NCBI GenBank assembly: GCA_041844735.1
Contig: JBGZBP010000053.1
Location: 1-47,447 of the forward strand
DNA length: 47,447 bases
Source of the DNA: CAJPNN01 sp041844735
Lineage (GTDB): Bacteria > Bacillota > Clostridia > Peptostreptococcales > Anaerovoracaceae
Reading direction: 5' to 3'
A program made the position numbers and the translations under genes. Below are positions 1 to 8,400 of the stretch, in pieces. The notes below the pieces were generated by a model that ran no database searches, was not told where the DNA came from, and saw only the letters and a list, made by a program, of their open reading frames with translations. Every line of letters starts with the position of its first letter. The first letter of the stretch is position 1.

Positions 1-1
1 A

Positions 2-769
2 AGAAATAAGGCAAAAGATCTGGAAAATGCAAACTTTTTATTCAGTCTGGGGGAAATTTCAAAGGATGAATTAAGGAAAGTGCAGCAGGAGTATGACTTG
101 GCGGCAATGGAGTATTCCAACAAATCGGCGGGGAACGATATCAGCATTTTGAAACAGCAACTGAATGATACAAAGCTCAAAGCTCCTATATCGGGAGTGG
201 TAACGGCGGTTAATGCAAAGGCGGGAGGTATCACGGGAGGTGTCATTTTCGTGGTGGAGAACACGGATGAACTGATACTGAGTGCCAATGTGAGCGAATA
301 TGATATTAAAGATGTAGTGCCCGGACAAAGGGCGATTATAAAGACGGAACTCACCGGAGACAAGGAAATAATAGGCAGGGTATCGATGGTGGCACCGGCA
401 GCGACAAAACCTCAAGGACAAGTGAGTACAAACTCTGCCGACAAGGTGGAATTTAAAGTGGAAGTTAAAATAGAAGATAAGGATCCTAACCTCAAAATCG
501 GAACATCTGCAAGAGGAAAGATAGTAATTAAGGAAAGAAAGGATGTTTTTGCGGTGCCGATAGATGCATTGAAAAAAGATGCAAAGGGATCTTATATATT
601 TGCGGCAGTTAAATCCAAGGATCAGTATAAAGCAAAGAAAATAAGGGTAGATGCGGGATTGGAAACGGATATGCTGGTAGAAATATCGGGCGACAAATTA
701 AAGTCGGGTATGAAAATAATAGCAAATCCCGGAGCAGTAAAAGATGGAGAAACTTTTGTTGCTATGTAA
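2..769 (+). CDS. MacA/HlyD-type efflux periplasmic adaptor (5' partial)
   Basis: Membrane-fusion (adaptor) subunit of a MacAB-like ABC exporter; in Gram-positives these proteins work outside the membrane beside the permease. The reading frame is open from the window edge, so the N-terminus is missing; the GTG at 80 lies inside the coding region and is not the start. The visible part begins in a charged helical segment (likely coiled-coil hairpin), then a lipoyl/barrel-sandwich half-motif (KLKAPISGVV), a beta-barrel region and a C-terminal membrane-proximal domain ending AVKDGETFVAM. The ATPase gene follows after 28 nt and the permease overlaps that, which supports one operon. The substrate cannot be told from sequence. 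Confidence 0.88.
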   Translation, partial: RNKAKDLENANFLFSLGEISKDELRKVQQEYDLAAMEYSNKSAGNDISILKQQLNDTKLKAPISGVVTAVNAKAGGITGGVIFVVENTDELILSANVSEYDIKDVVPGQRAIIKTELTGDKEIIGRVSMVAPAATKPQGQVSTNSADKVEFKVEVKIEDKDPNLKIGTSARGKIVIKERKDVFAVPIDALKKDAKGSYIFAAVKSKDQYKAKKIRVDAGLETDMLVEISGDKLKSGMKIIANPGAVKDGETFVAM

Positions 770-797
770 AACAACCGGATGAAATCGGAGGGGGAAG

Positions 798-1472
798 ATG
801 GACAAAGTTATTGAGATGATAGATATTAAAAAAAGTTTTTTCATAGGACTTCCTCATGAATTAAACATATTGAAAGGAATAGATTTTTCAGTAGATAAGG
901 GAGAGTTTGTGTCGATAGTGGGAGCATCAGGCTCGGGAAAAAGTACACTCATGAATATAATAGGAGCATTGGATAAGCAAACGTCGGGAACATACTTGCT
1001 CGGAGGTAAAGATATTTCAACATTCAGGGAGTCGGAACTTGCCGATGTGAGGAATCTTGAAATCGGCTTCGTATTTCAAAATTTCAACCTTATTCCAAGA
1101 GCCACGGCGCTGAAAAATGTAGAGCTGCCTATGCTTTATGCGGGCAAAGACAGGGCATGGAGAACTGAGAGAGCAAAAGAACTGTTGGAGATGGTCGGAA
1201 TGTATGACAGAAGAAATCATCAGCCGAACGAACTGTCGGGAGGTCAAAAACAGAGAGTTGCAATAGCCAGAGCTCTGGCCAACGAGCCGTCCATAATTTT
1301 GGCGGATGAACCTACAGGAGCATTGGATTCTACGACAGGAAGACTTGTAATGGATCTTTTTCATAAAATAAATCAAGAAGAGGGGAAGACGATAGTATTG
1401 ATAACACATAGCAATGAACTTGCTGCCGAGACAAAGAGACAGATTACTATAAAGGATGGGTTGATATGCTGA
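798..1472 (+). CDS. ABC transporter ATP-binding protein, MacB/LolD type
   Basis: ATPase subunit (224 aa) that powers the adjacent permease and adaptor. Seen: Walker A GASGSGKST (residues 42-50), Q-loop FVFQNFNL (Q94), signature LSGGQKQR (146-153), Walker B IILADEPT (166-173) followed by a D-loop GALD, and H-loop H204. The length and the DEPTGALDS signature are typical of the MacB/LolD/FtsE branch. A purine-rich ribosome binding site (GGAGGGGG) precedes the ATG. The stop overlaps the permease start by 7 nt (ATGCTGA), suggesting translational coupling. Exports an unknown substrate such as a peptide or antibiotic (inference). Confidence 0.93.
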   Translation: MDKVIEMIDIKKSFFIGLPHELNILKGIDFSVDKGEFVSIVGASGSGKSTLMNIIGALDKQTSGTYLLGGKDISTFRESELADVRNLEIGFVFQNFNLIPRATALKNVELPMLYAGKDRAWRTERAKELLEMVGMYDRRNHQPNELSGGQKQRVAIARALANEPSIILADEPTGALDSTTGRLVMDLFHKINQEEGKTIVLITHSNELAAETKRQITIKDGLIC

Positions 1473-2710
1473 TATTGGAGAATGTTTCACTTGCAATAGC
1501 AAGTATTAAAGCCAGCAAAATGAGGTCACTGTTGACCATGCTCGGCATTATAATAGGGATATCCTCTGTAATAGCCATTGTTTCTATAGGCGATTCCATT
1601 TCAACATACATGGAAAACAGTTTTAAAGATATGGGATTGCAGAATATAAATGTTTATGTGAGTCAGAAAGATCCCGACAACTATGCTGCATACGGCAACG
1701 GACCCGACAGGGAAGTTGCTTTTAGAGATGACCAACTAAAGGAATTTAAAGAAAACTACAAGGAATATGTTCAGTACACAGGTGTTAAAGAAGATGCCGG
1801 GGCAGGTGACATAAGGGTAGGTAGAAAGGATAACAGAATAAGACTGAACGGAGTGAATGGAGATGCAATGGCTCAAGAAGATATAAACATCGTTGAGGGA
1901 AGGAGAATTCTGGATTCCGACATTGAAAAAAATAGAAGCGTTGCAATCATTCCTGATAAAATTGCAAAAAAAATAAAAGGACAGGATGGAGAAATTTTAG
2001 GGCAAGAGATTAAAGTCAAGGTGAATGAGCTGATAGAAACTTTCATTATAGTGGGTGTGTATATGCCTAAAAAAGATGGAGGACTTTTCGGCGGATTCGT
2101 GCCCATGGACAGCATGTACATACCGTACAGCAAGGCGATGAAAATATCTCAGAGTAAGGGAATATTTTCATTTGAGATAACACCGGCATATGGACAGAAA
2201 AATGAAGAAGTGGTAAGCAAGATACATGAGTTTTTCGACAGATACTATGAAAAAAATCCTATTTGGGAAATAGGAACAGATAATATGCAAAATCAACTTG
2301 AAGCGATGAGTGATATATTGAGAAAAATAAAGCTGGCAATCGCAGTAATTGCGGGAATTTCATTGCTCGTGGGAGGAATAGGAGTAATGAATATAATGCT
2401 TGTATCCGTCACGGAAAGAACGAGAGAAATAGGCATAAGGAAAGCTCTCGGAGCCAAAAAGGGACATATTAAACTTCAGTTTATCATAGAGGCTATAATC
2501 ATATGCTGTATAGGCGGACTAATAGGAGTAACATTCGGACTAAGTATAAGCTGGGTGATTTCAAACCTTATAAATATGAGCATGGAACTGTCTATTACAC
2601 CTGTTTTGATAAGCGTGATATTCTCTATGAGTATCGGAGTGTTTTTCGGATATTACCCTGCGAGCAAAGCGGCGAAACTGGATCCTATAGAAGCATTAAG
2701 ATATGAGTAA
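1466..2710 (+). CDS. MacB-like ABC transporter permease (FtsX domain)
   Basis: Permease (414 aa) of the efflux system. It has one N-terminal membrane helix (about residues 22-45), a large extracellular MacB-type periplasmic-core domain (about 46-275), then three membrane helices in a C-terminal FtsX domain. The hallmark ERTREIGIRKALGA follows the second helix and PASKAAKLDPIEALRYE ends the protein, both diagnostic of MacB/LolC permeases. The start overlaps the ATPase stop. Last gene of its operon: a clear intrinsic terminator lies about 100 bp downstream. Lacks the ATPase fusion of E. coli MacB, as is usual in Firmicutes. Confidence 0.92.
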   Translation: MLILENVSLAIASIKASKMRSLLTMLGIIIGISSVIAIVSIGDSISTYMENSFKDMGLQNINVYVSQKDPDNYAAYGNGPDREVAFRDDQLKEFKENYKEYVQYTGVKEDAGAGDIRVGRKDNRIRLNGVNGDAMAQEDINIVEGRRILDSDIEKNRSVAIIPDKIAKKIKGQDGEILGQEIKVKVNELIETFIIVGVYMPKKDGGLFGGFVPMDSMYIPYSKAMKISQSKGIFSFEITPAYGQKNEEVVSKIHEFFDRYYEKNPIWEIGTDNMQNQLEAMSDILRKIKLAIAVIAGISLLVGGIGVMNIMLVSVTERTREIGIRKALGAKKGHIKLQFIIEAIIICCIGGLIGVTFGLSISWVISNLINMSMELSITPVLISVIFSMSIGVFFGYYPASKAAKLDPIEALRYE

Positions 2711-2811
2711 CTAAATAGAAAAAGTACATCTTATAGTACTGACATACATGATGCACACTACATACAGTTAAAATGAAATATGATTGTTAATGTAATGTAA
2801 AATAAAGATTG

Positions 2812-2838
2812 AAAAATGGGGCGGTAGCCCTATTTTTT
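2812..2838 (+). terminator. Intrinsic terminator after the efflux operon
   Basis: An 11-bp stem (AAAAATGGGGC pairing with GCCCTATTTTT, one G-U) with a GGTA loop and a run of six T. The A-rich left arm also makes it potentially bidirectional, although no gene converges here. It separates the efflux operon from the dcw cluster. The rest of 2711-2921 holds a short AGTAC/GTACT inverted repeat (2723-2740) and the mraZ promoter, and no gene. Confidence 0.85.
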
Positions 2839-2849
2839 ATTATAAATAA

Positions 2850-2878
2850 TTGTAAAGTGGAGAATAATGGTGTATAGT
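2850..2878 (+). promoter_or_regulatory. Probable sigma-A promoter of the mraZ/dcw operon
   Basis: A -35 TTGTAA (2850-2855), a 17-bp spacer and a -10 TATAGT (2873-2878). The expected start is near 2885, leaving a leader of about 37 nt with an AGAGGTG ribosome binding site at 2909-2915. The -10 lies inside the MraZ-type repeat array. A second -10-like sequence with TG (TGATACTAT, 2897-2905) would start on the ribosome binding site and is less likely. Confidence 0.6.
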
Positions 2879-2886
2879 GGAGTAAA
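2857..2886 (+). promoter_or_regulatory. Putative MraZ operator: three 10-bp direct repeats
   Basis: Three consecutive 10-mers: GTGGAGAATA, ATGGTGTATA and GTGGAGTAAA. Each carries TGG at the same place, so the TGG cores recur exactly every 10 bp. A looser match (AGTGAAAA, about 2889) follows out of phase. Known MraZ sites are TGGGN repeats with 5-nt spacers in proteobacteria and AAAGTG-like boxes in Mycoplasma, both with helical-turn spacing. Position over the -10 suits autorepression, though in some species MraZ activates. Confidence 0.6.
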
Positions 2887-2921
2887 TTAGTGAAAATGAT
2901 ACTATGTTAGAGGTGTAAGAT

Positions 2922-3353
2922 ATGTTTTTGGGGCAATATCAAAACTCAATAGATGCAAAAGGGAGGACTATTATTCCTGCTAAGTTTCGTGATGAGTTGG
3001 GCAGCAATTTTGTTTTGACCAAAGGCCTTGAGAACTGTCTGTTCATATATCCCATGTCTCAGTGGGAGAGTTTCAGAGAAAAATTGAACAACTTACCGTT
3101 AACGAGCAAAGAAAGCAGAGCATTTGTGAGAAGATTTTTTGCAGGTGCCGTGGAGTGCGAACTGGACAAACAGGGAAGAGTGAACATACCCCCGGTGTTA
3201 CGTGAGCATGCAGAGCTGGACAAAGAACTGGTCACCATCGGAGTCAACGAGAGAATAGAAATCTGGTCCAAGGTTAACTGGGATAAATATAGTGAAGGCA
3301 TTGATGACGAATACGAAGAAATACTACAGGAAATTTCAGGGTTAGGCATATAG
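2922..3353 (+). CDS. mraZ: Transcriptional regulator MraZ
   Basis: First gene of the dcw cluster, 143 aa, the family's usual length. It is a DNA-binding protein made of two tandem SpoVT-AbrB-like halves, each with the DxxxR motif: DAKGR (residues 11-15) and DKQGR (82-86). The family forms ring oligomers that bind direct repeats before mraZ and control the cluster; a matching repeat array is present just upstream. The start is set by AGAGGTG seven nt before the ATG. rsmH follows after 9 nt. Confidence 0.97.
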   Translation: MFLGQYQNSIDAKGRTIIPAKFRDELGSNFVLTKGLENCLFIYPMSQWESFREKLNNLPLTSKESRAFVRRFFAGAVECELDKQGRVNIPPVLREHAELDKELVTIGVNERIEIWSKVNWDKYSEGIDDEYEEILQEISGLGI

Positions 3354-3362
3354 GTATATAAA

Positions 3363-4298
3363 ATGGAATTTAATCACAAACCGGTTTTGTATGATGAGGT
3401 GTTGGAATCATTAAATATTAAAAAAGACGGGGTTTACGTAGACGGCACCATGGGCGGAGCCGGGCATTCTTCAGGGATTTGCGAGGCACTTTCAAAAGAA
3501 GCGGTTTATATCGGTATCGACAGAGACCCTGCGGCGATAGAGGCGGGAAGCGACAGGCTTAGAGAGTATGTATGCGAAAAACATTTTGTGAATGATAACT
3601 ACTACAACATAGAGGAAATTTTAAGCAATCTCAATATAGGCGGAGCGGACGGTATTTTGCTGGATTTAGGGGTTTCTTCTCACCAGTTGGATACTCCTGA
3701 AAGAGGCTTCTCATATATGCACGATGCGGAGCTCGATATGAGGATGAATCCGAATGACAGGGTTACGGCGAAGCAGATAGTAAATCAATATAGTGAAAGC
3801 GAACTTTATCGCATAATTAAAGATTATGGCGAAGAAAAATGGGCGAAGCGAATTGCAAAATTCATATGTGACCGACGCAGGGAGGGTGAGATTTCATCCA
3901 CATATGAGTTGGTGGATATAATAAAGGCGGCCATCCCGTCGTCTATGAGACGAGACGGACCTCATCCTGCGAAGCGAACGTTTCAGGCGATAAGAATAGA
4001 GGTTAATAGGGAACTGGAACTGCTTGAAAATGCGGTGGAAAGTTGTATAAACGTATTAAACAAAGGTGGCAGACTTGCAATAATAACATTCCACTCGCTT
4101 GAGGACAGAATAGTTAAGGAAGTTTTTGCAAGAAGATTGAATCCGTGTACGTGTCCTAAAGAGTTTCCTGTATGTGTATGCGGAAAAGTGGCAGACTTTA
4201 AAAAGATAACAGGCAAGCCCGTGATGGCGGGCAGTATTGAACTTGAAGAAAATCCAAGAGCAAGAAGTGCTAAATTAAGAGTGGGAGAAAAAATATAA
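3363..4298 (+). CDS. rsmH: 16S rRNA (cytosine-1402 N4) methyltransferase RsmH
   Basis: SAM-dependent methyltransferase (311 aa; also MraW) that N4-methylates C1402 in the ribosomal P site. Seen: SAM-binding DGTMGGAGHS (residues 27-36), DLGVSSHQLD near 102, and the family signatures RAIRIEVNRELE and ITFHSLEDRIVK, ending ENPRARSAKLRVGEK. Paired with mraZ in nearly all bacteria. The ribosome binding site is poor (only AGG at the mraZ stop), so translation may be coupled to mraZ. Confidence 0.97.
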   Translation: MEFNHKPVLYDEVLESLNIKKDGVYVDGTMGGAGHSSGICEALSKEAVYIGIDRDPAAIEAGSDRLREYVCEKHFVNDNYYNIEEILSNLNIGGADGILLDLGVSSHQLDTPERGFSYMHDAELDMRMNPNDRVTAKQIVNQYSESELYRIIKDYGEEKWAKRIAKFICDRRREGEISSTYELVDIIKAAIPSSMRRDGPHPAKRTFQAIRIEVNRELELLENAVESCINVLNKGGRLAIITFHSLEDRIVKEVFARRLNPCTCPKEFPVCVCGKVADFKKITGKPVMAGSIELEENPRARSAKLRVGEKI

Positions 4299-4317
4299 AA
4301 CTCGGAAGGGAGAGCAA

Positions 4318-4707
4318 ATGATATCAGCAGAGCAATGGTATGAATATCAGGAATCGTATAAAAGATACGGGCTGGATATGAAGCCTAAGAAAAGGCAAGT
4401 AACGGAAGTAAAAGCTAGACCTGCAAGCATAATTAATACTAGGGATAAGATATCGTTGTTCGCTCTTGTTATAGTATTGGGAGTTATATGTATAGGCACG
4501 ATCTTAACCACTTCTTATTGTGCCAAAATTCAGTACAGCACCAACAAGGTAGTAAAAGCAAACGAGGAACTGCAAGGTGAGATTGAGAATTTGAATGTTC
4601 AAATTAAAACCGCAATGAGTCTTGAATCTCTTGAATACAAGGGTGTCAACCAGCTCGGTATGGTAGCGCCGACGGATGAACAATATGTGGTAATTGCTCA
4701 AGAATAA
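4318..4707 (+). CDS. ftsL: FtsL/DivIC-like septum protein
   Basis: Small bitopic membrane protein, 129 aa. A basic cytosolic tail of about 44 residues (KPKKRQ), one membrane helix (about 45-68), then an extracellular coiled-coil stretch rich in N, E, L and Q (about 72-105) ending GMVAPTDEQYVVI. Sequence is weakly conserved in this family; the call rests on topology and the fixed position between rsmH and the septal PBP. FtsL bridges the FtsQ/DivIB complex to FtsW-FtsI in the divisome. The ribosome binding site is GGAAGGGAG. Confidence 0.8.
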   Translation: MISAEQWYEYQESYKRYGLDMKPKKRQVTEVKARPASIINTRDKISLFALVIVLGVICIGTILTTSYCAKIQYSTNKVVKANEELQGEIENLNVQIKTAMSLESLEYKGVNQLGMVAPTDEQYVVIAQE

Positions 4708-4771
4708 AATAACAGGACTGCTATAATTGAATCAGGGACTTGATGGGTGTCGAGTAAACTGGTTCTTTTGT

Positions 4772-4800
4772 TTATTATAAAAGTAATTTATAGATATAAT
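4772..4800 (+). promoter_or_regulatory. Possible internal promoter before ftsI/spoVD
   Basis: A perfect -10 TATAAT (4795-4800) lies 17 bp from a weak -35 TTATTA (4772-4777) in the 167-bp gap 4708-4874. Just downstream is the 10-bp palindrome TGTTGCAACA (4811-4820), then a small GGGA-AAAA-TCCC hairpin (4847-4858). This gap is unusually long for the cluster, which favours a separate promoter, but the -35 is poor. Confidence 0.38.
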
Positions 4801-4874
4801 TCAAAAACAATGTTGCAACAATCAATTTAACGGGAGGACAGGAAAAGGGAAAAATCCCTATTCGGAAGAGAATT

Positions 4875-6884
4875 ATGAAAATGTATCCTACATCAAATAT
4901 GAATAAAAAAAGAATGGTGACAGTCTTTGTATTATTATCAGGGTTGTTGTTGGTTTTGACATTCAGAGTAGGCTGGATACAGGTTGTAAAGGGGAATCAC
5001 TATACGGAACTTGCAAAACATGAGCAAAAAAAAGACATAGAAATAGAAGCCAAGAGGGGATCAATATACGATTGTCATGGTCAGGAGCTTGCCATAAGTG
5101 CGGTTACAAATACGATATGGGCAAGACCGGCAGCAATAAAAAGTGGAAGATCCGATAAAAAAGCAAAGGAAAACTATGAGAGAACAAGAAAAGCACTAGT
5201 AGAGGTTTTGAAGATTCCCGAGGAAAAGGTGGATAAAATACTCGAATCGGAAAAACCTATAGTAAAGGTTGCAAAATATATTGACAAGACTACTGCAGAT
5301 CAGTTGAGACAGAGGGGCTTGAAGGGTATAGAGATAGAGCAGGAAGTCAAGAGATATTATCCTATGGGAGCATTGGCAGCCAATGTTTTAGGAAGTGTAA
5401 CGGATGATAATGTGGGGCAGTCCGGACTGGAAGCAAAGTATAACAGTTATCTTGCAGGAGTGCCGGGAAGATGGATAAAAGACACGGACAGAGACGGGCA
5501 GAGTATAGTTTACGGTAAGGAAGAATACCATGCGGCAAGGAACGGATACGACATGGTAAGCACCATAGACAAGGTGATTCAGCATATAACGGAAAAAGCC
5601 ATAGAGAATGTAAGAACCACTACGGCGGCGGATAGAGTAATGGGTATAGTTATGAATCCGAAAAATGGAGATATTCTTGCAATGGCAGTCACTCCGGACT
5701 TTGATCCGAATAATCCGAGGACACCTATAGAGGCAGATCAGCGGGAGCTGTTCAATCAGTTAAACAGCAAGGAAAAGTACGAGTATTTAATGAAAATGTG
5801 GAGAAATCCCATGATAAACGATGTTTATGAGCCGGGATCGACATTTAAGCTTATAACAACTTCCGCAGCACTTGAAGAAGGAGTCACGAATTTAAATGAT
5901 CATTTTTACTGTTCGGGGACAACAGATGTTTACGGCACGATTCTAAAATGCTGGAGCTGGCAGAAACCTCACGGAGCACAAACATTGACCCAGGCACTTG
6001 GAAATTCATGTAATCCGGTATTTATACAGCTGGCTCAAAGGATAGGGTATAATAAGTATTATGACTATCTTGACAGATTCGGAATAACGTCAAGAACCGG
6101 CATCGATTTTCCGGGTGAAGGTAAATCAATTTTGCAGCCTAAGAAGACGGCAGGGCCTGTCGGGCTTGCTACAATGTCATATGGACAAGGTATTGCGGTA
6201 ACGCCGATTCAAATGGTAACAGCGGTTTCTGCAATAGGAAACGGAGGAGAACTTCTTGAGCCGCATTTAATAAAAAGGCTCATCGACAAAAAGACGGGAA
6301 AGATAGTAAAAGAGTTTGATAAAAAGCTGGTAAGAAAGGTAATTTCGGAGCAAACCTCAAAGGACATGAGGGTAGCTATGGAGCATGTAGTTCTGGACGG
6401 AGGCGGTAAGATTCTCCAAATCCCGGGCTATAGAATAGGGGGCAAGACAGGAACGGCGCAGAAAGCTAAGAAGGGAAAATACGAGAATGCGACGGATTCA
6501 TCAGTGATTGCAATGGCACCGATAGATGACCCTCAGCTCACGGTGTTGGTAATAGTGGATCACCCTAAGGGCATTAAATTCGGCAGCACTACAGCAGGAC
6601 CCGGAGTTAAACAGATATTGTCAGACTGCTTTACATACTTAAATATAAAACCGAGCGGACAAACTGTGCAGCAGGTGCAGGTGAACAACAACGCAAAAGT
6701 CACAATGCCTAATATTACGGGTATGAATTTCATGAGTGCCGCACAGGTGGTTGTGAACCTGGGGTTGACATACGGGGTGGAACCTAAATTGTCGGAAGTA
6801 AGAGATTTTACGGTTGTGGATCAATACCCGAAACCGGGCGTTAAGATAGGTGTAGGACAAAAAGTTTTCATATATAGGAAATAA
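4875..6884 (+). CDS. ftsI: Septal transpeptidase FtsI/SpoVD (class B PBP with PASTA domain)
   Basis: Class B penicillin-binding protein, 669 aa, which cross-links septal peptidoglycan with FtsW. One N-terminal membrane helix (about 13-34), a dimerisation domain (about 55-220) and a transpeptidase domain with SxxK S322-K325 (PGSTFK), SxN S378-N380 and KTG K524-G526 (KTGTAQ). A single C-terminal PASTA domain (about 605-669) resembles SpoVD; B. subtilis PBP2B (PbpB) has two PASTA domains. Only one class B PBP is in this cluster, so it is probably the vegetative septal enzyme, but a sporulation role cannot be excluded. GGAAGAG four nt before the ATG supports the start. Confidence 0.95.
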   Translation: MKMYPTSNMNKKRMVTVFVLLSGLLLVLTFRVGWIQVVKGNHYTELAKHEQKKDIEIEAKRGSIYDCHGQELAISAVTNTIWARPAAIKSGRSDKKAKENYERTRKALVEVLKIPEEKVDKILESEKPIVKVAKYIDKTTADQLRQRGLKGIEIEQEVKRYYPMGALAANVLGSVTDDNVGQSGLEAKYNSYLAGVPGRWIKDTDRDGQSIVYGKEEYHAARNGYDMVSTIDKVIQHITEKAIENVRTTTAADRVMGIVMNPKNGDILAMAVTPDFDPNNPRTPIEADQRELFNQLNSKEKYEYLMKMWRNPMINDVYEPGSTFKLITTSAALEEGVTNLNDHFYCSGTTDVYGTILKCWSWQKPHGAQTLTQALGNSCNPVFIQLAQRIGYNKYYDYLDRFGITSRTGIDFPGEGKSILQPKKTAGPVGLATMSYGQGIAVTPIQMVTAVSAIGNGGELLEPHLIKRLIDKKTGKIVKEFDKKLVRKVISEQTSKDMRVAMEHVVLDGGGKILQIPGYRIGGKTGTAQKAKKGKYENATDSSVIAMAPIDDPQLTVLVIVDHPKGIKFGSTTAGPGVKQILSDCFTYLNIKPSGQTVQQVQVNNNAKVTMPNITGMNFMSAAQVVVNLGLTYGVEPKLSEVRDFTVVDQYPKPGVKIGVGQKVFIYRK

Positions 6885-6933
6885 AATGGTAAAATTATTA
6901 ATTGATTAAATTAAATTTTGGAGTTGAAAATTT

Positions 6934-8400
6934 ATGAGAATAGCCGGAAGATATGATACAGACGAGATGGTGAAGTCTATAGGCGGGACAATTTTAAATG
7001 ATGAACGGGATTATATTAACATCATTGAAAGATATCCCATGCTAAGCTGCACCATAGATTCCAGAAATGTAAAAAACGGAGATGTTTTCGTACCGATTTT
7101 GGGAGAAAATACGGACGGACACTGCTATATTCTGTCCGCTGTTAAAAACGGATGTCGTTTTTTCCTGACGGAAAAAGATATTGTACAATCAGGGTATGAC
7201 TGTGAAGAATCGGAATATATTTTAAAGAATGCGGTGGGCATAAAAGTGGATTCGACCATTGCAGCATTGCAGGATTTGGCAAGGCATGTATTAAAAAAAG
7301 CCGGTGTAAGAGTAGTGGCTGTTACCGGAAGTGTAGGAAAAACGGGAACAAAAGATATGGTGCATGCGGTGCTGGGAACAAAATATAAAGCACATAAGAC
7401 TCAAGGGAATTTTAACAACCACATAGGTATGCCGCTTACAATAGTATCAATGCCCGAAGATACAGAAATTTTGGTACTTGAGATGGGTATGGATAAATTT
7501 GGAGAAATACATACCTTGGTGGATATCAGCAGACCCGAAAATGCAATCATTACAAATATAGGAGATTCTCATATTGAAAATCTGGGAAGCAGAGAAAACA
7601 TACTGAGGGCAAAGCTGGAGATTACGGACTATTTTGATGAAGAAAATACGCTGATAGTTTTCACAGGTAACGAACTGTTGAATCAGTTTATTAAAAAAGA
7701 AAATTCTCCAAAAAAGAGAATAAATTATAAAATTCTCTCATGTGGAGAATTTAAGGACGACGATTTCTCCATTTTGGAGACTTTTGATAAGGGGATTGAC
7801 GGCAGCAGTATGACGATAAAATATGGCGACGAGGTTGAAACTGTAGATTTGAAGTTGCCGGGATTGCATAATTGTTATAATGCGGCATTGGCACTTGCCA
7901 TGGGGAGTTGTTACGGCATTTCGATAAAAGATGGAAAGAAAGGTTTGCAGGAGCTTGAGCTCACTGAGAGAAGGCTCAATATTATAGACGCGGGCAGATT
8001 TAAAATAATTGACGATACATATAATGCAAGCCCCGATTCTATGAGAGCTGCTTTAAAAGTTCTTGAAAAATCGGAAAGCAGGTGTAAAATCGCAGTGCTT
8101 GGTGATATGCTGGAATTGGGGGAAAAAAGCAATGATTATCATTATGAAATCGGCGAGATGGCAGCAAAGATTAAAGATATAAAAATTCTCACAACAGGAG
8201 AATTTATGAAAAAATTCTCCTGTGGAGCGAAAAATGCGGGCGCCGGATTCGTAAAACATTATGAGGACAGGGAAAGACTGAAAGAGGACTTGCCCGAATT
8301 TATACAGGATGGTGCATTGGTATTGTTTAAAGGATCAAACGGTATGCACATGAATGAATTTATAGACGAGTTGATTGGAGAGAGGAATAATGCAGTATAG
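6934..8400 (+). CDS. murF: UDP-MurNAc-tripeptide--D-alanyl-D-alanine ligase MurF
   Basis: ATP-dependent ligase (488 aa) that adds D-Ala-D-Ala to the UDP-MurNAc-tripeptide, the last cytosolic step. Three Mur-ligase domains: an N-terminal substrate domain (SRNVKNGDVFVPI), a central ATPase with P-loop TGSVGKTGT (131-139) and the MurF-type GNFNNHIGMPLT, and a C-terminal domain with DTYNASPDSMRAAL. These features favour MurF over MurE. The stop overlaps mraY by 11 nt. The gene contains unusual inverted repeats at codons about 257-283 and 417-432, annotated separately. A GGAG precedes the ATG. Confidence 0.95.
   Translation: MRIAGRYDTDEMVKSIGGTILNDERDYINIIERYPMLSCTIDSRNVKNGDVFVPILGENTDGHCYILSAVKNGCRFFLTEKDIVQSGYDCEESEYILKNAVGIKVDSTIAALQDLARHVLKKAGVRVVAVTGSVGKTGTKDMVHAVLGTKYKAHKTQGNFNNHIGMPLTIVSMPEDTEILVLEMGMDKFGEIHTLVDISRPENAIITNIGDSHIENLGSRENILRAKLEITDYFDEENTLIVFTGNELLNQFIKKENSPKKRINYKILSCGEFKDDDFSILETFDKGIDGSSMTIKYGDEVETVDLKLPGLHNCYNAALALAMGSCYGISIKDGKKGLQELELTERRLNIIDAGRFKIIDDTYNASPDSMRAALKVLEKSESRCKIAVLGDMLELGEKSNDYHYEIGEMAAKIKDIKILTTGEFMKKFSCGAKNAGAGFVKHYEDRERLKEDLPEFIQDGALVLFKGSNGMHMNEFIDELIGERNNAV
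7703..7780. repeat. Inverted-repeat cluster 1 inside murF
   Basis: Three adjacent inverted repeats: ATTCTC-(7 nt)-GAGAAT at 7703-7721; AAATTCTC-(TCATGTG)-GAGAATTT at 7730-7752; TCTCC-(5 nt)-GGAGA at 7766-7780. The middle one has perfect 8-bp arms and a 7-nt loop, identical in arms and loop length to the copy at 8183-8205. The segment encodes KKENSPKKRINYKILSCGEF and the following residues. Confidence 0.7.
8183..8227. repeat. Inverted-repeat cluster 2 inside murF
   Basis: AAATTCTC-(ACAACAG)-GAGAATTT at 8183-8205 has the same 8-bp arms and 7-nt loop size as the repeat at 7730-7752. It is followed by AAATTCTCC-TGT-GGAG (8212-8227), another partial copy of the same palindrome. It encodes KILTTGEFMKKFSCGA, which resembles the KILSCGEF of cluster 1. 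Confidence 0.7.

Noticed and set aside
4832..4837. GGGAGG ribosome-binding-like site 37 nt before ftsI
   Set aside because: No start codon at a usable distance; a better-placed GGAAGAG serves the ATG at 4875.
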